DNA of 64,000 nt from Lineus longissimus (GCF_910592395.1 NC_088314.1:17335998-17399997), one strand, 5' to 3'; numbered from the stretch's first letter, positions 46,476 to 58,730 are shown. A program made the numbers and translations. The notes: a model not told the origin generated them from the sequence alone.

Positions 46476-46637
46476 TGTGACAGCGGATATAGTCCCCCTG
46501 GAGTCATAGTCCGGTAGCATTGTATTTGATCAATTAAGCAGCATGATCTAATGTACCGCTAACCCTAACCAAAACATTAAGCAATGCGGGCTATTGTTAC
46601 ACGGACTATCAGCCCTAGGACTACTATCCCTTGCACA
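46476..46637 (+). mobile_element. Ginger1-like MITE, copy C
   Basis: 162 bp, TGTGACAG...TTGCACA, CCGG on both sides (46472-46475, 46638-46641). The paralogous segment at 54925-54945 reads tttactaccggttatgaaac without insertion, a clean empty site carrying a single CCGG. Confidence 0.9.
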
Positions 46638-48168
46638 CCGGTAATGAAACGAGTATGGGTGTGGACGTTGGCAGATACACCAGTGTTTGCATCTGGTTGA
46701 TCTGCGAAGTTCCACAGTTGCATGCGCTAATCCAATATTGTACTGGAACTTCTTGAATTGGCCGCCATTGAATCAGAATGCGCTATTACATCGCTCATCC
46801 ACGGACTCCTGGACTTGTTGTGCTTTTTTTAATTTCATAAATTTAAAAAACGTTTTCAATGTGTTTTCTTAATCCTCGTCTTAAAAAATCACCTAAAACG
46901 ATGAGGTTCTTTGGTGTTATTTATACGCACTGTTTTTGAAGCGTTTGGAAAGTGGCAGTGTGGTTCGATTCGTTCGTGAAGATGATGATCTAAAGCAAGT
47001 TTTGGCCCTTGAACGGTTTTTGTTTATTTAAATTCACTATGCCATACAAAATATGTACATAAACATAAAACATATACAAAAATACAACATGGCACAGTAG
47101 GGACAGTAAAATAGGCTAAAGCCTTTAGCTGACTGCCCTTAAAAGACAACAATAGCGAAGTTGGACGAAACAGAGAACAGCGACAAAAGATTGTCCGAGT
47201 ACATGTGTTCTGTACATTAAAAGAAGAAACTTGATTAGATTTTTAAAAGTTTGATAGGCTCAAGTCAGTAATAAGCTAAATATACACCTTAGTAATATCA
47301 GACAGCATGTAATATTAGGTTGCATTAGAGGCGACTAAAATTTCTTAAAACATCTAATTCGACGCAAACTCTCCGTACACGAAAAACTTGTTTCCGTTAT
47401 GGCTTGCGGCAGTAACCTTCTGCCCCCCTCGCCGCGCGTAGTAGACGCCGGCCAGAAATGCCGTCTCTGAATCTTATAAAAACAATTTCGATGCGATCTC
47501 GAGGATCGCCCGTCAATTCGACGTCGGGTCTTTCTTATAAAGGAGCGGACAAGATCGGACCCTCAAGTGCGCCCCTTTGTGCTTTTTTCATTGCATACGT
47601 TATAAAAAGGTTGTATTTTTAACCCTTGTCCTAAAGAATTCAACCTAAACGATGAGATTCTGTGTGTATACGCACTATTCTTGTAGCGTGTGGAAAATGG
47701 CAGTGTGGTTCGGTTTGTTCGTGCAGATGGTGATTTGAAGCAAGTTTTGGCCCCTGAACCGATTGATAGGCTCAAAAATCACATTTGACCCAAACTGTTT
47801 ATGTACTCGAAAACCTTTTTTACAGAGATGGCTGGAGTACTAGCATCCTGCCCCCGCCCACGCGCGCGCCTATTAAGAGTCGCCGGACAGAAAATCCGTG
47901 TATCAATCGTATGATAACATTTCGATGCGATATGCGATTGATGCGTTCTCGAGGATCGCCCGTCAATTCGACGTCCGGTTTTTTTTTATAAAGGAGCGGG
48001 CTACGAGTTTGGAAATGTCAGCTGCGTAAAAACAACTTCAAGTTTCATGATTGTGTGCTATCGCAACGGCCGTGATACCCGCTTCAGTTTGGTTCAACAG
48101 AGTCACACACACAGAGGGAACGATCTCAACATTAAGACATTTTGTCAAGCTTGTGACTCTATTTACAG

Positions 48169-48562
48169 CTATCGGGTGTCCTAAAAGAAACGTTCGATTC
48201 AGATGTATTAAGTGCCGGAATAGCAGGTTACAACGATTACCGAATTACCCACACGACTCTAAAGAATTGCCTGGAAAAGTGTCGCAACAATAAGCATCGC
48301 AAGCGCCATCACCCCTTTAAATGTCGTTCAGTTGAGTATTTACCAGAACGGTCCAAATTTTCCACACGAGTTCGCGGGAACAAATTAGACCAATGCCTCA
48401 GTCTTGCTTCTCAATGGTACAATAAGTACCGTAACAATGGTGGCACTTCTTGCGTTTTAAGTCGAACAAATCGTCATATCCTCCCACAAAAACATAAATT
48501 TACTTCCTGTTATTATCGCGAAGACGACTTTAACTTTATGTATGTCGAAAAGTATTGCAAAG
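48169..48562 (+). pseudogene. PAN-like exon, copy 2, frameshifted
   Basis: Same acceptor (atttacag) and donor (TGCAAAG|gtaagg) as the other copies. It is 394 nt, so it has lost the reading frame. A 2-bp deletion early in the exon (tgtattaagtgccgg where other copies have attaaaagtgccgg) explains this. Downstream of the deletion the peptide resumes with AGIAGYNDYRI, LKNCLEKCRNN and NKLDQCLSLASQWY. It also lacks 22 bp after the donor that other copies keep. Confidence 0.68.
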
Positions 48563-49327
48563 GTAAGGTTTTCCACCTTGTGAGTGACGTAATAAATAAC
48601 TCTTGGGATTTCCTGAAACAGTCGATGGGAAACTTTTCTTCGTATGACCTAATCAGAAGTGTTAATTTCGGCATCTTCCGTATCATGATCATTCAATCAT
48701 AAGCGCAAAGTGGTGTGAGGTATACCGTACCAATATTGTTGAACGCGCTATTTGGCTTAAACCTTACATACACTGTGTACATCAATTTCTAAGTACCCTC
48801 ATAAGAAACAATTTACGGTACATGTATATGTTACCATTGATTACAACCTGATTATGGATTTTTTATGACAATTACAAACGGATGAAAGTGCATGCAGCTT
48901 AATTATGGTTTGATTATTGTTATGTTTGTCAATTAGCAGCAAATCAACACATCTGCCTCAATTCTTAGATCGCTCTCATCAATATAATATATTATAGTAT
49001 GTATTTGTAACCTGATAAAATCGTATGTGTACCTCATGTGCAGTGTAAATATTTTTCGATGAATTTTGGTCGTTCGATCATTGTTTTTCACCTCGGATCA
49101 GTTTTTAGCTGAATTAAAAAGGCCTTCATCATGGCTTCCATATTTACATTATATTCCATATTTGTCAGCTGCGTAAAAACAACTGCAAGTTTCATGATTG
49201 GTTGACTGATTGTGTAATATCGCAACAGCCGTGATACCCGCTTCAGTTTGGTTCAACAGACCCACACACACAGAGGGAACGATCTCAACATTTAGACATT
49301 TTGTCAATCTCGTGACTCTATTTACAG

Positions 49328-49708
49328 CTATCGGGTGTCCTAAAAGAAACGTTCGATTCAGATGCATTAAAAGTGCCGGAATAGCAGGTTACAACGATTA
49401 TCGAATTACCAAGACGACTCTAAAGAATTGCCTAGAAAAATGTCGCAAGCGCCGTCACCCCTTTAGATGTCGTTCAGTTGAGTATTTCACAGAATGGTCC
49501 AGATTTTCCACACAAGTTCCGGGGAACAAATTAGACCAATGCCACAGTCTTGCTCTTCAATGGCACAAAAAGTTCCGTAAACATGGTGGTCCTTCTTGCC
49601 ATTTAAGTCGAATAAATCGTCATATCCTCCCACAAAAACATAAATTTACTTCCTGTAATTATCCCGAATACGACTTTAACTTTATGTATGTCGAAAAGTA
49701 TTGCAAAG
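49328..49708 (+). CDS. PAN-like cysteine-rich exon, copy 3 (frame intact)
   Basis: 381 nt between ctatttacag and AAAG|gtaagg, phase 1 on both sides, no stop. It encodes GCPKRNVRFRCIKSAGIAGY, TLKNCLEKCRKR, FRCRSVEYF, NKLDQCHSLALQW, CHLSRINRHILPQKH, FTSC and VEKYCKG. Eight cysteines in a PAN-like order. The open frame extends upstream to 49210 and downstream to 49785, but conserved splice signals in all copies argue that only 49328-49708 is exon. Flanking exons of the gene could not be found. Confidence 0.62.
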
Positions 49709-49869
49709 GTAAGGTTTTCCACCTTGTGAGTGACGTAATAAATAACTCATGTTACGAACATGCACAGGAAAATGGGATTTCCTGAAACAGTCGATGGGAA
49801 ACTTCCTGTCGTATGACCTAATCAGAAGTGTTAATTTCGGCATCTTCCGTATCATGATCATTCAATCAT

Positions 49870-51180
49870 CACCCATACTGTGTATCTCCAGAGTCTTTTA
49901 AGTAAAACGTCAGGCAACTAGGGAACATATGGCTTCAACATCAAAGCCAACGACCATTCCGAGAGACGCGTGTTGGGACAGAGCTCTCTTGGGTAACGTG
50001 GTACACCCAAGCCTATTCCGCACAACTGGATTTTGAACAATTCTTCGATCAACTGAACATGGCCGTTACAAACACCAAAGTCACTGATCTCTATAAGACT
50101 ATTTAGATATAATGTCAAAGATAAAATTTTGACGAAAAGCGATATGTTTCGCATTTTGCTTTTCGACAGTTTTGAGGAGAAGTGATGGCACTGGTTTGAG
50201 AAATATTATCGAAAAGCGTTTTCTATTCCACATCATCACATATTTTTGTCGTTAGCAGTTTAGTATGTTGTCGGTTCTTAATGGACCATCTAAGGGTATC
50301 ACATGGTTCCATTTGCTGTCATCTAATGGGATATTCATATCTTATTAGTTTTGACTGACTGCAACTAGTTTTATAGCAGGTTTAATTTCGCGTTCGCGGT
50401 AAAAAACGAGACAAAAAACATGAAGAAATGCAAAACGTCTCGTCTTTTTGGGGTTAGATGTTTACATGTTTAGAAATTCCATTTTATGTCTATTAAAATT
50501 TTTCTAATTTAATGTATATAACTGTTATTTAATGGGATATTTGATAGTTTTGTGATTTTGAAGCCCAGTTTCTAGTTTATTTAGATCAGAAAACGGTTCA
50601 TTTTCCAATCGATGAGCTTGTTTTGGCACACAAAAGCGCAAAGTTGTGTAAGGTATATCGTTCCAATATTGTTGAACGCGCTATTTGGCTTAAACCTTAC
50701 ATACATTGTGTGCATCAATTTTTGAGCACCCTCATAAGAAACAATTTACGGTATATGTTACCATTGATTACAACCTGATTATGGATATTTTATAACAAAT
50801 TACAAACGGATGAAAGTGCATGCAGCTTAATTATGGTTTGATTATTGTTATGTTTGTCAATTAGCAGCAAATCAAGCTTGCTATAATCTGTCAGAATACC
50901 TAAGTGCCAGACACTTGTTCCGACATGTTCAAAAGAGACATTTTCTACTGCCACTCCGGAATACCTTTTTTAGTTATTTCATCGTCTTAATCGCACCAGG
51001 AAGATTTTAAGTGACAAATAGGGTGTGTGATATTTTGGTTTTTCATGATAAAACGGCTTCGAAACGGACCGTGACTGCTTGTCATTAACCGCGAGATGAG
51101 AAATCGCGAAATCGCGAGATTAGTAATCATTATTTTCTGCCACAAGATTTTCTACTTCCCTCGACCATGACAATCACCAT
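49870..51180. other. Non-coding stretch
   Basis: It contains the second copy (50634-50878) of the block at 48703-48945, with shared words cgcgctatttggcttaaacc and acaaacggatgaaagtgcat. Words matching 18710-18790 in inverse orientation lie near 50990-51080. No gene supported. Confidence 0.5.
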
Positions 51181-51289
51181 TTCTAACGCTGCTGGCCACT
51201 TCTCCATTCAATGAGAGTAGGGTCGAAGACAATACAAAGGTTACATGCAACTGCACGTTCATCTTGACCACAAAGGTTTTTTCAACTTA

Positions 51290-52480
51290 TCAAGATATAG
51301 TGTGAGTATAATACCACGAGGTTCAGGATGCTGCATGTATCAAGATCATTTTCACGTTACGCATGGTGGCACCAGTCACCATACACAAGATAGACCGATA
51401 ACACAGGGAATGCACCTGGTGAACGTCTGGTCATCCATAAAAATAGCGCGGGATAGTCTGACCATCGAAACTAGGCTATAAATTAAGTTAAATTCTACAC
51501 ATCGCACAGCGGAGTCTATTTCAATGAGCTTATCAAAACAAGGATAGCTCCCTACTATAGCCTCGGTCTAATGAATGCTCACCTTTTCAGGTTCCATATT
51601 AGCAATACATCATGTGGCGCATGGTACTTTCACCGATGTTGGCATCTCGCGATTTCGCATTCCGCATCTCGCGGTTTATAATAAGCCGACCGTGACTTCT
51701 CCAAACAAGATATGGAAACTCACCAAGCTACCATAACAAGTGCACCAGATCACGGAGTGTACCCACGGGCCTACTATCAATTCGCAAGGGCAAACTTCCC
51801 TACTGACCAAAGCGAAAATCATCTATATTGATCAGCCTGTGCCCGTACATTGATGCGATCTGGCTTGCTATCCTACAATCATGCATAGACCCACGCCAAA
51901 AGTTGTCCCTTAAACACATCTTCCTGGTCGGACACGATATATAGTTATTGGATCTGCTTACAGAACCTTCCACAAGGAACTACAGAGTGACGATATTAAT
52001 TAAGGAACCCACCCTTCGCTGCCTGGTGGTGAAAAGACATTCACTCTATGATCTGGGATATTCCGTTCTTGATCTACATAATGTCATTAAAACAAATGAC
52101 TTCAAGGAATGTGTTAGATTCTGTAACAGTGTTTACAGTAGACCGTGCACATATATTTCATATTTGAAATTGAAATTTTCATGTCATATTTATTATCAGG
52201 ACTACGCGCGGTCGAAATGCACGTAACCATAGTATGAATAGAACATGGTGATTGATATGATAAATAGGTGGTTTTACATGGAGTGTTCATGAATGTTGCT
52301 GAATTAAAATTTGAATATCTCTTAATAAATGGTATTTTCCTGAAGCCTCATGTGGGTACCCTGCATATGGACCACCATCAACAACTGTTCAGTTGTTCTG
52401 TAACTGGCCATGGCATTCGTCAATCACGCTACGGAAGTTCATATTAGGGGAGTTTTCGCAAATCCCCCGAAACACCAACG
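51290..52480 (+). repeat. Dispersed repeat copy with a 92-codon open frame
   Basis: The left part, 51290-51690, mirrors 17050-17420. The right part, 51840-52480, mirrors 18000-18590 and repeats 57290-57990. The frame 51948-52226 reads PTLRCLVVKRHSLYDLGYS and CVRFCNSVYSRPCTY. It ends at a ggggagttttcgcaaatccc motif like the other copies. No protein family recognised. Confidence 0.75.
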
Positions 52481-53950
52481 CGACCACCTATATATCCAGA
52501 ACGCGAACGCACAGTAATAGCAGTACACAGTTCTAATCATATCAGAGTTATTGATTAAACCATTTATTATTTATGAATTGGTATATCGGGTCGATCAAGT
52601 GATTTATTGATTTAGCTTTAAAATTTTCCTCAATCAATTGTCATTGCCATGCAGTGTATTTCTCAATCTTATACAAACAAGCATTTGATGAGGTGTGCGC
52701 GCGTCCATTAGACATTCTTCTTCATATTGTAGTGGATTGGAATCGGATAAAATATGCACAAACAGAGGCGGAGAAAGAACAAACTAGGCGAGAAAACCTA
52801 ACCAGGACACAACTCGATCAGGTGACTTACGACACGACGTGCGAAGTACATAGGGATGTTGAGAACAGCGACTTATCAATGATCCTTATACGTATACGGA
52901 TAAAGATTTGGAGAAGAATTACGATTTGTTTTAATTCGTATATAAGAATCCGTGATGTCCCTGATCAACCTCCCTCTGTGTTTAGCAAAGCATAAATACC
53001 ACAAAAGAAAAGTATATTAATTAGTGTCAATTAATGTAAGGAATGAATGGAATATGACTTATTGAGTAACTAGAAAGCAGGTTGTATTCATTTAAAATGC
53101 AGTTTTGAGACAATAATTGGTACACATATATCATCGAACGGTGTGGATGTTGTAATATTAGAAAAGAGCCGGCAATCTTGCTGGAAGCTTTTAGGTTTAG
53201 TCAGGGCTTAAGCTCGACCGTTCGTATCGAGTGTTGGTCTGACATTCAGGATGGTATAATACCAATGGTATAAAAGAAGGTCACAATTTTGGGTCCCAAG
53301 CTTATTCGATACAAACAAATCGGTGGCTGATAATCAGGCCATGATACAGGAAAATCAGGGCGTGATACAGAGCTAGTCTGGTTATTTTGTTCATACGATA
53401 TCAACTGGTTAATTCAAAGTGACTTTCTGCAGTTTCTTGAGAATTTTGTTGGATTAGGTTTCTCGAAGATTTACCGTTCAATTCTCATGAGAACCGGGAG
53501 GCGCCTTGCAGAAAAAATCCCACCACGCGTAGCTTATCATGGAGAGTGGAAATAAAGCCTTCATAATAGACACATTTCTCATCATAACATCATAGCTAGG
53601 GTGTCCCTGTTAGAGAGATCCTGAAGTGCATTTATCAAGAGATTATGACACGGTTCAAATATCAAATGAAGATGCACAGCCCGCTGCCACAGGGGTAAAT
53701 GCCACATTTAACACAACTTTCGTGTACGTTTTCTCAACGACAGATTTATTTCATGCACAGTGAATGATTCGTTCATCGTCGGGACGCACATACTTTGCAC
53801 GTCATCCAAATGGCCCATTCTAGTGACCGGACAGTCAAGTTCTTCTCTAAATCAATAGCACTATTTCAACGAAAGTAGACTGAGCTGTTTCAGTCCCTGG
53901 TATCTTTCGGGACATGCAGGAGATGATGATCAAGCGCGTTGTCTACGAAA

Positions 53951-54265
53951 TCAAATCAAATGATTTAGATGCTTCAAAGCTTTCAATCCTTCAAATGAGC
54001 CTGTTGAGAATTCGATAACCAGTGATGGATTGGCGAAACTATTTCTATTATCTCGTGGAGCTGGTGCTCTTCCTCTCCCCTCACTACCTGCTGGAAATAG
54101 ACAAAGGTAAGCAGCTGGGTTGTGGCGGTGTAGCGGGAAGCTGAATAGTGGAAGAACTTTCGGCGCTGCGCGTCCGGCTCGAAACTGCCAACATTGCGTT
54201 ATCGACCAGTCATAATGGAAGTGAATGCTTACGTCCCCATCCTCTCCTCCACATCTGTGAATCAA
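53951..54265 (-). other. Conserved antisense open frame, copy in segment 2
   Basis: Reads RHNPAAYLCLFPAGSEGRG, DNRNSFANPSLVIEFSTG, then SFEGLKALKHLNHLI before the stop. Same frame as at 28423-28740. A possible acceptor (tctatttccag) precedes AGSEGRG. Unknown function; coding status is uncertain. Confidence 0.4.
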
Positions 54266-55770
54266 ATTAAATGTATCGAGTACTCGTCGTACAAATTATT
54301 CACAGTACAGGTACATATTGTGAGTTATTCATTACTTGTGATGACAACACAAAATACGGTACTCCATTTCAAGCCGACTTAATTGACATTTCTGGAATGG
54401 ACATTTTTGGTTGACTCGGGCAAAGCTGCACCGCATGACCTGAAGCGTTCGAATTTTCGGGTCGAGGGATTTCAAAGGTCACGGGATCACCCGTGAGTTT
54501 AAAGATGCGTAAAGGCCACCCAAGAGGAGCGCTAGGAGTCGATCACAATATTACTGTGATTACGGCTAGCCTTTTCCGCAGGTGATATCAGAGCGACCGG
54601 AAGACGTGTAGGGTGCACCGCTGTTGCTTTATATAGGTTTGCGACGAATCAGATGCAAAAATCTATGAAGGGAAAGAAACCGATTTGCATTTCATGATCT
54701 TGCTTGCTGCGATTATAAGTATAAATGGGTGTAATCCCCTATATTTTTTGAAATATTGCTACCAATGAACCCCCTCGCCAATTGGTAGGTGGCGGGTATG
54801 TACCGATTGGAGCGTCACCTTGACCAAGTCGATTGGTCATACTACCAACTTTGAATATTTTTAGTCAGGTCACGGATGTATACATCCGTAATCATGTAAA
54901 TTGGTCAGTTGAACTGGTCAGTTTACTACCGGTTATGAAACTAGGAAGGGTGTGGACGTTGGCAGATACACCAGCCGCGTTTACATCTGGTTGATCTGCT
55001 CATCATAGTCATATCATACTCAATGTGATGAGGCAGTCCTGTGTTGGAACTACGTAAATTGGCCACCATTGAATCTGAATGTGCTAGTATACATCGCTCA
55101 TCCACGAACTCCTGGAATTGTTGTGCTTTTTTAATTTCACGAATTGAAGAATCCTTTTCAAAGTGTATTCTTAATCCTCGTCTTAAAAAATCACCTAAAA
55201 CGATGAGGTTCGTTGTTGTTTTTTATACACACTGTTTTTGAAGCGTTTGTAAAATGGCAGTGTGGTTCGATTCGTACGTGAAGCAAGTTTTGTCTCTTGA
55301 ACAGTTTGATAGACTCAAGTCAGTAAGAAGCTTACACCTTAGTTATATCAGACATGGCTGCATACCAGAAGACTAAAATTTCTTAGAACATCTAATTTGA
55401 CGCAAACTAAACGTACACGAAAACCTTTTTCCGTTATTGCTTGAACAGTAACCTTCTGTCCCCCTTGGCCACGCGTAGTTTTAGACGCCGGCTAGAAATG
55501 CCGTGTAATAATCGTATAAAAACAATTTCGATGCGATATGCGATCGATGCGATCTCGAGGATCACCCGTCAATTCGACGTCCGGTCTTTCTTATATAGGA
55601 GCGGCTTACGAGTCTGAAAATGTCAGCTGCGTATTTCATGATTGGTTGACTGATTGCGCAATATCGCAACATCCGTGATACCCGCTTCGGTTAGGTTCAA
55701 CAGACTCTCACACACCGAGGGAACGAGCTCAACATTTAGATATTTGTCAAGCTTGGGACTCTATTTACAG

Positions 55771-56181
55771 CTATCGGTTGTCCTAAAAGAAACGTTCGAT
55801 TCCGATGTATTAAAAGTGCCGGAATAACAGGTTACAACGATTACAGATTTGACAAGACGACTCTGAAGAATTGCCTAGAAAAGTGTCGCAACAACAACGT
55901 GGAACTTCAGCGTGATCAAAAGAGCCGTCAACCCTTTAGATGTCGTTCAGTCGAGTATTTACCGACTTGGTCAAAAAAAAAGAGGCGAGTTCGCGGGAAC
56001 AAATTAGACCAATGCCTCAATCTTGCTTCTCACTGGTACACTATGTACCTTAACTATGGTGGAACAAATTGCTTTTTAAGTCGAATAAATCGTCATATCC
56101 TCCCAGAAAAACATAAATTTTCTTCGTGTCAATTACGCATAGGCGACCATAACTTTATGTATTTCGAAAAGTATTGCGAAG
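55771..56181 (+). CDS. PAN-like cysteine-rich exon, copy 4 (frame intact)
   Basis: 411 nt between ctatttacag and TGCGAAG|gtaagg, phase 1 on both sides, open. It has CIKSAGITGYNDYRFDKTTL, NCLEKCRNN, FRCRSVEYLP, NKLDQCLNLASHWY, CFLSRINRHILPEKH and FEKYCEGK. It is 30 nt longer than the 49.3-kb copy, mainly in the loop after the CLEKC helix. All cysteines of that copy are kept. Confidence 0.62.
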
Positions 56182-56559
56182 GTAAGGTTTTCCACCTTGT
56201 GAGTTACGTAATAAATAACTCTTGTTACGAACATACGCAGGAAAATGGGATTTCCTGAAACAGTCGATGGGAAAGTTCTTGTCGTGTGACCTAGTCAGCA
56301 GTGTTAATTCCTGCATCTCCCGTATCATCTTCATTCAATCATCACCCCTACTGTGAATCTCGTATCATCATCATTCAATCATCCCCCAATCACACACTGT
56401 TATATTGAGAACTATCATCCTTTCGACTCATGAAACGCTTTCTCTTGTTAAAGGCTGGACAAGAAATAAAAATAAAAATAACATGGTGCAAATTGTTGAT
56501 AACACCCATCACGTATTATTCAATTGCCCTTTACTCGCCGTTAAACATACATATATACA

Positions 56560-57290
56560 ATGTACAGGTGCGCGCATTGTTTAGAGTACACAGCAGACTT
56601 CGCTGGCTGGAGAAAACTGTTTTGGTCATATGGCACACATGCCATCCAAAAACCGGGACTTCGGCTTACGTGTTTTCCACCATGCTTGCAGTGATACTTG
56701 ACATACGCGTACTTCAAGTGCTGTGGAATTTTCCCATTATTTTTTAAGACTCTTCTTGTTTGTCGATGGTTCTAGAGTGCCGTATTAAAAAGGCAACGTT
56801 GTGTTGCTCCTTACACCGAAATAGAGCTGTTTGGAAGGCGGGAAAGGAGGAGAATTTGGCCCCAACTTGAAGGGAAGCGGGGTGTTCTTCCACCGCCACC
56901 GCCACCGCCACCGCCATTTTTCTCCAGCTGACGTCATTGATGACGCGGTTATGTTAATTCGCCTCTGCTGTGCATGCAACCAACTTGTTCCTGCGTACAC
57001 AGCAGTCTGATGTGTACATAGCCACTTCAAATAGTTTATATATAGTAGGTGAAGAAGATAAATCGTAATGGTTGATTACTCTAACAGTGTACTATCAATT
57101 TTACAATAACTCATTTCTCGACTAGTACTAAAATAGAAACACGAAATTGCTCCTTGCTTATTTCATGAAATATGAAAACAAGGAACAGAATAAACTAACG
57201 TGTAAGCCAAGCGATGCAAGTCGTACATGTGCATTAGATTTGAGCTTATTCAAATGTGATTGCCTTGGACTTGGCTTCGCTTGTCATCTA
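56560..57290. other. Non-coding stretch with a (CCACCG)n run
   Basis: The hexanucleotide run ccaccg, about 4.5 units, is at 56891-56916. Nothing else is recognised. Confidence 0.5.
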
Positions 57291-57995
57291 TATATCAGCC
57301 TCTTCAAGCACATTGATGCGATCTGGGTTGTTATCCTACAATCATGCATAGACCCAACGCTCAGAGTTGTCCCTTTAACACATCTTCCTGGTCGGACACG
57401 ATTTATAGTTAATGGATCTGCTTACAGAACGTTCCACACGGCACTACAGAGTGACGATATTAATTAAGAAACCCACCCTTCGCTGCCTGGTGGTGAAAAG
57501 ACATCCACTCTATGATCTGGGATATTCCGTTCTTGATCTACATAATGTCATTAAAACAAATGACTTCAAGGAATGTGTTAGATTCTGTAACATAATTTAC
57601 AATAGAACGTGCACATACATATCATATTTGAATTTGAAATTTTCATGTCATATTTATTATCAGAACTACGCGTCGTCGCAATGCACGTAACCATAGTAAT
57701 GATGAGAACATGGTGATTGATCTGATAAATAGGTGGTTCTTAATGGAGTGTTAATAAAAAATGTTGCTTTTTCAAAATTTGAATACATGTATCTCTTAAT
57801 AAATGCTGTTTTCCTGAAGCCTCATGTGGGTACCCTGAATATGGGCCACCATCAACAACTGTTCAGTTTTTCTGTACCTGGCCATGGCATTCGTAAATCA
57901 CGATACTGAATGTCATATTGGGGGAGTTTTCGCAAATCCCCCAAAATATTAAGGAGTTTTAGGGGGTTTTCGCGAATCCCCCGAAACGCGAACGT
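57290..57995 (+). repeat. Dispersed repeat copy with a 93-codon open frame
   Basis: Nearly the same DNA as 51840-52480 and the inverse of 18000-18590. The frame 57412-57690 reads MDLLTERSTRHYRVTILIKK and continues to IYYQNYASSQC, almost identical to the 18.2-kb copy. The 3' side carries two ggggagttttcgcaaatccc / ggttttcgcgaatcccccg motifs at 57923-57985. An ordinary gene is unlikely; an unclassified mobile repeat is the better reading. Confidence 0.75.
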
Positions 57996-57999
57996 CAGC

Positions 58000-58730
58000 A
58001 CCTATCCACTGTTCGACCGAAGATCAGAATACTCCTGAACGATTTTTTTTTAATTTGTAAAATATATGCTCCTACCCGATTCGCACCTGTTCATTGGAGA
58101 GTTAAAAAGGCTTGAAACTTTGCGTCCTTCTATGAAAAGCGGTTCGGGGTCCTTATGGGCTAAAGCAAACGTCATGTTTAATGAACCGACATCTTCAACT
58201 TCATCTTCATAATAATTAATTGCTATCGACGATGTTTGTCCTTTACTTAACGTCGCCCGCCTGTTCTGAATACGCGAGGTTAAGCTTTTTCGCAATAATC
58301 TCTGGCACGTCATTGACTCTGATTGAAAGGTGATATCAAAACGTAACTTACTTTATTACGTTTGGGCATAATCTTATAATCAAACAGACTCGCACACACT
58401 TGCGAGTTTCATTTGATCCCCAAGGTTCCTTTGGGAAATTTAGCGGCGCCAATTCAAGCCCTAAATTGAGCTACAAAATTGAGTTGAATATTTGATACAG
58501 TTTTAGAACAAATGACTGTATTGGACGATTCTTTTAGAACGAAATAAATTCTACATACAAATGGGTGGTAGTATCAATGAAATTTATCTGGTTATACATT
58601 TGTACATCACCACTACCGCTTATTAGTGAGCATGGGTACATGTAAGGTAGAATGATGGGATATTTGTATGGGTCCAATGTGTAGCACGGTGGCCATCACT
58701 CTCCGTTGAAAGCGTTATGACGACGTCTTA
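58000..58730. other. Non-coding stretch
   Basis: A minus-strand open frame of 87 codons (58050-58313) has no recognisable features. Nothing else seen. Confidence 0.4.

Larger units (their letters stand above)
43969..48700 (+). repeat. Duplicated segment, direct copy 1
   Basis: It starts with cagaacgcgtaagcacagta (compare 52498), follows the same block order as 52498-56560, and ends after the PAN-like exon at 48169-48562. It differs by a MITE insertion at 46476 and by an extra 0.6-kb stretch with a second copy of the aacgatgag / cgcactgtttttga block (46890-47530 and 47620-48000). A second PAN-like exon follows at 49.3 kb as a tandem partial copy (49140-49860), and its downstream DNA is repeated at 50634-50878. 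Confidence 0.8.
52498..56560 (+). repeat. Duplicated segment, direct copy 2
   Basis: About 4.06 kb, the least disturbed of the three copies: no MITE at either CCGG site and no LINE. It starts cagaacgcgaacgcacagta and ends with the tgcaaattgttgataacacc block at 56490-56510 that is inverted at 23650. It contains the antisense open frame (53951-54265, minus) and one PAN-like exon. Confidence 0.8.

Noticed and set aside
46558-46572. Telomere-like CTAACCCTAACC inside the 162-bp MITE
   Set aside because: Only two units, in the same place in every copy of the MITE, so it is part of the element and not interstitial telomere DNA.
49210-49785. A single 191-codon gene starting at 49210
   Set aside because: The first codon is not ATG, and conserved splice signals inside the frame in all four copies favour a 381-nt internal exon.
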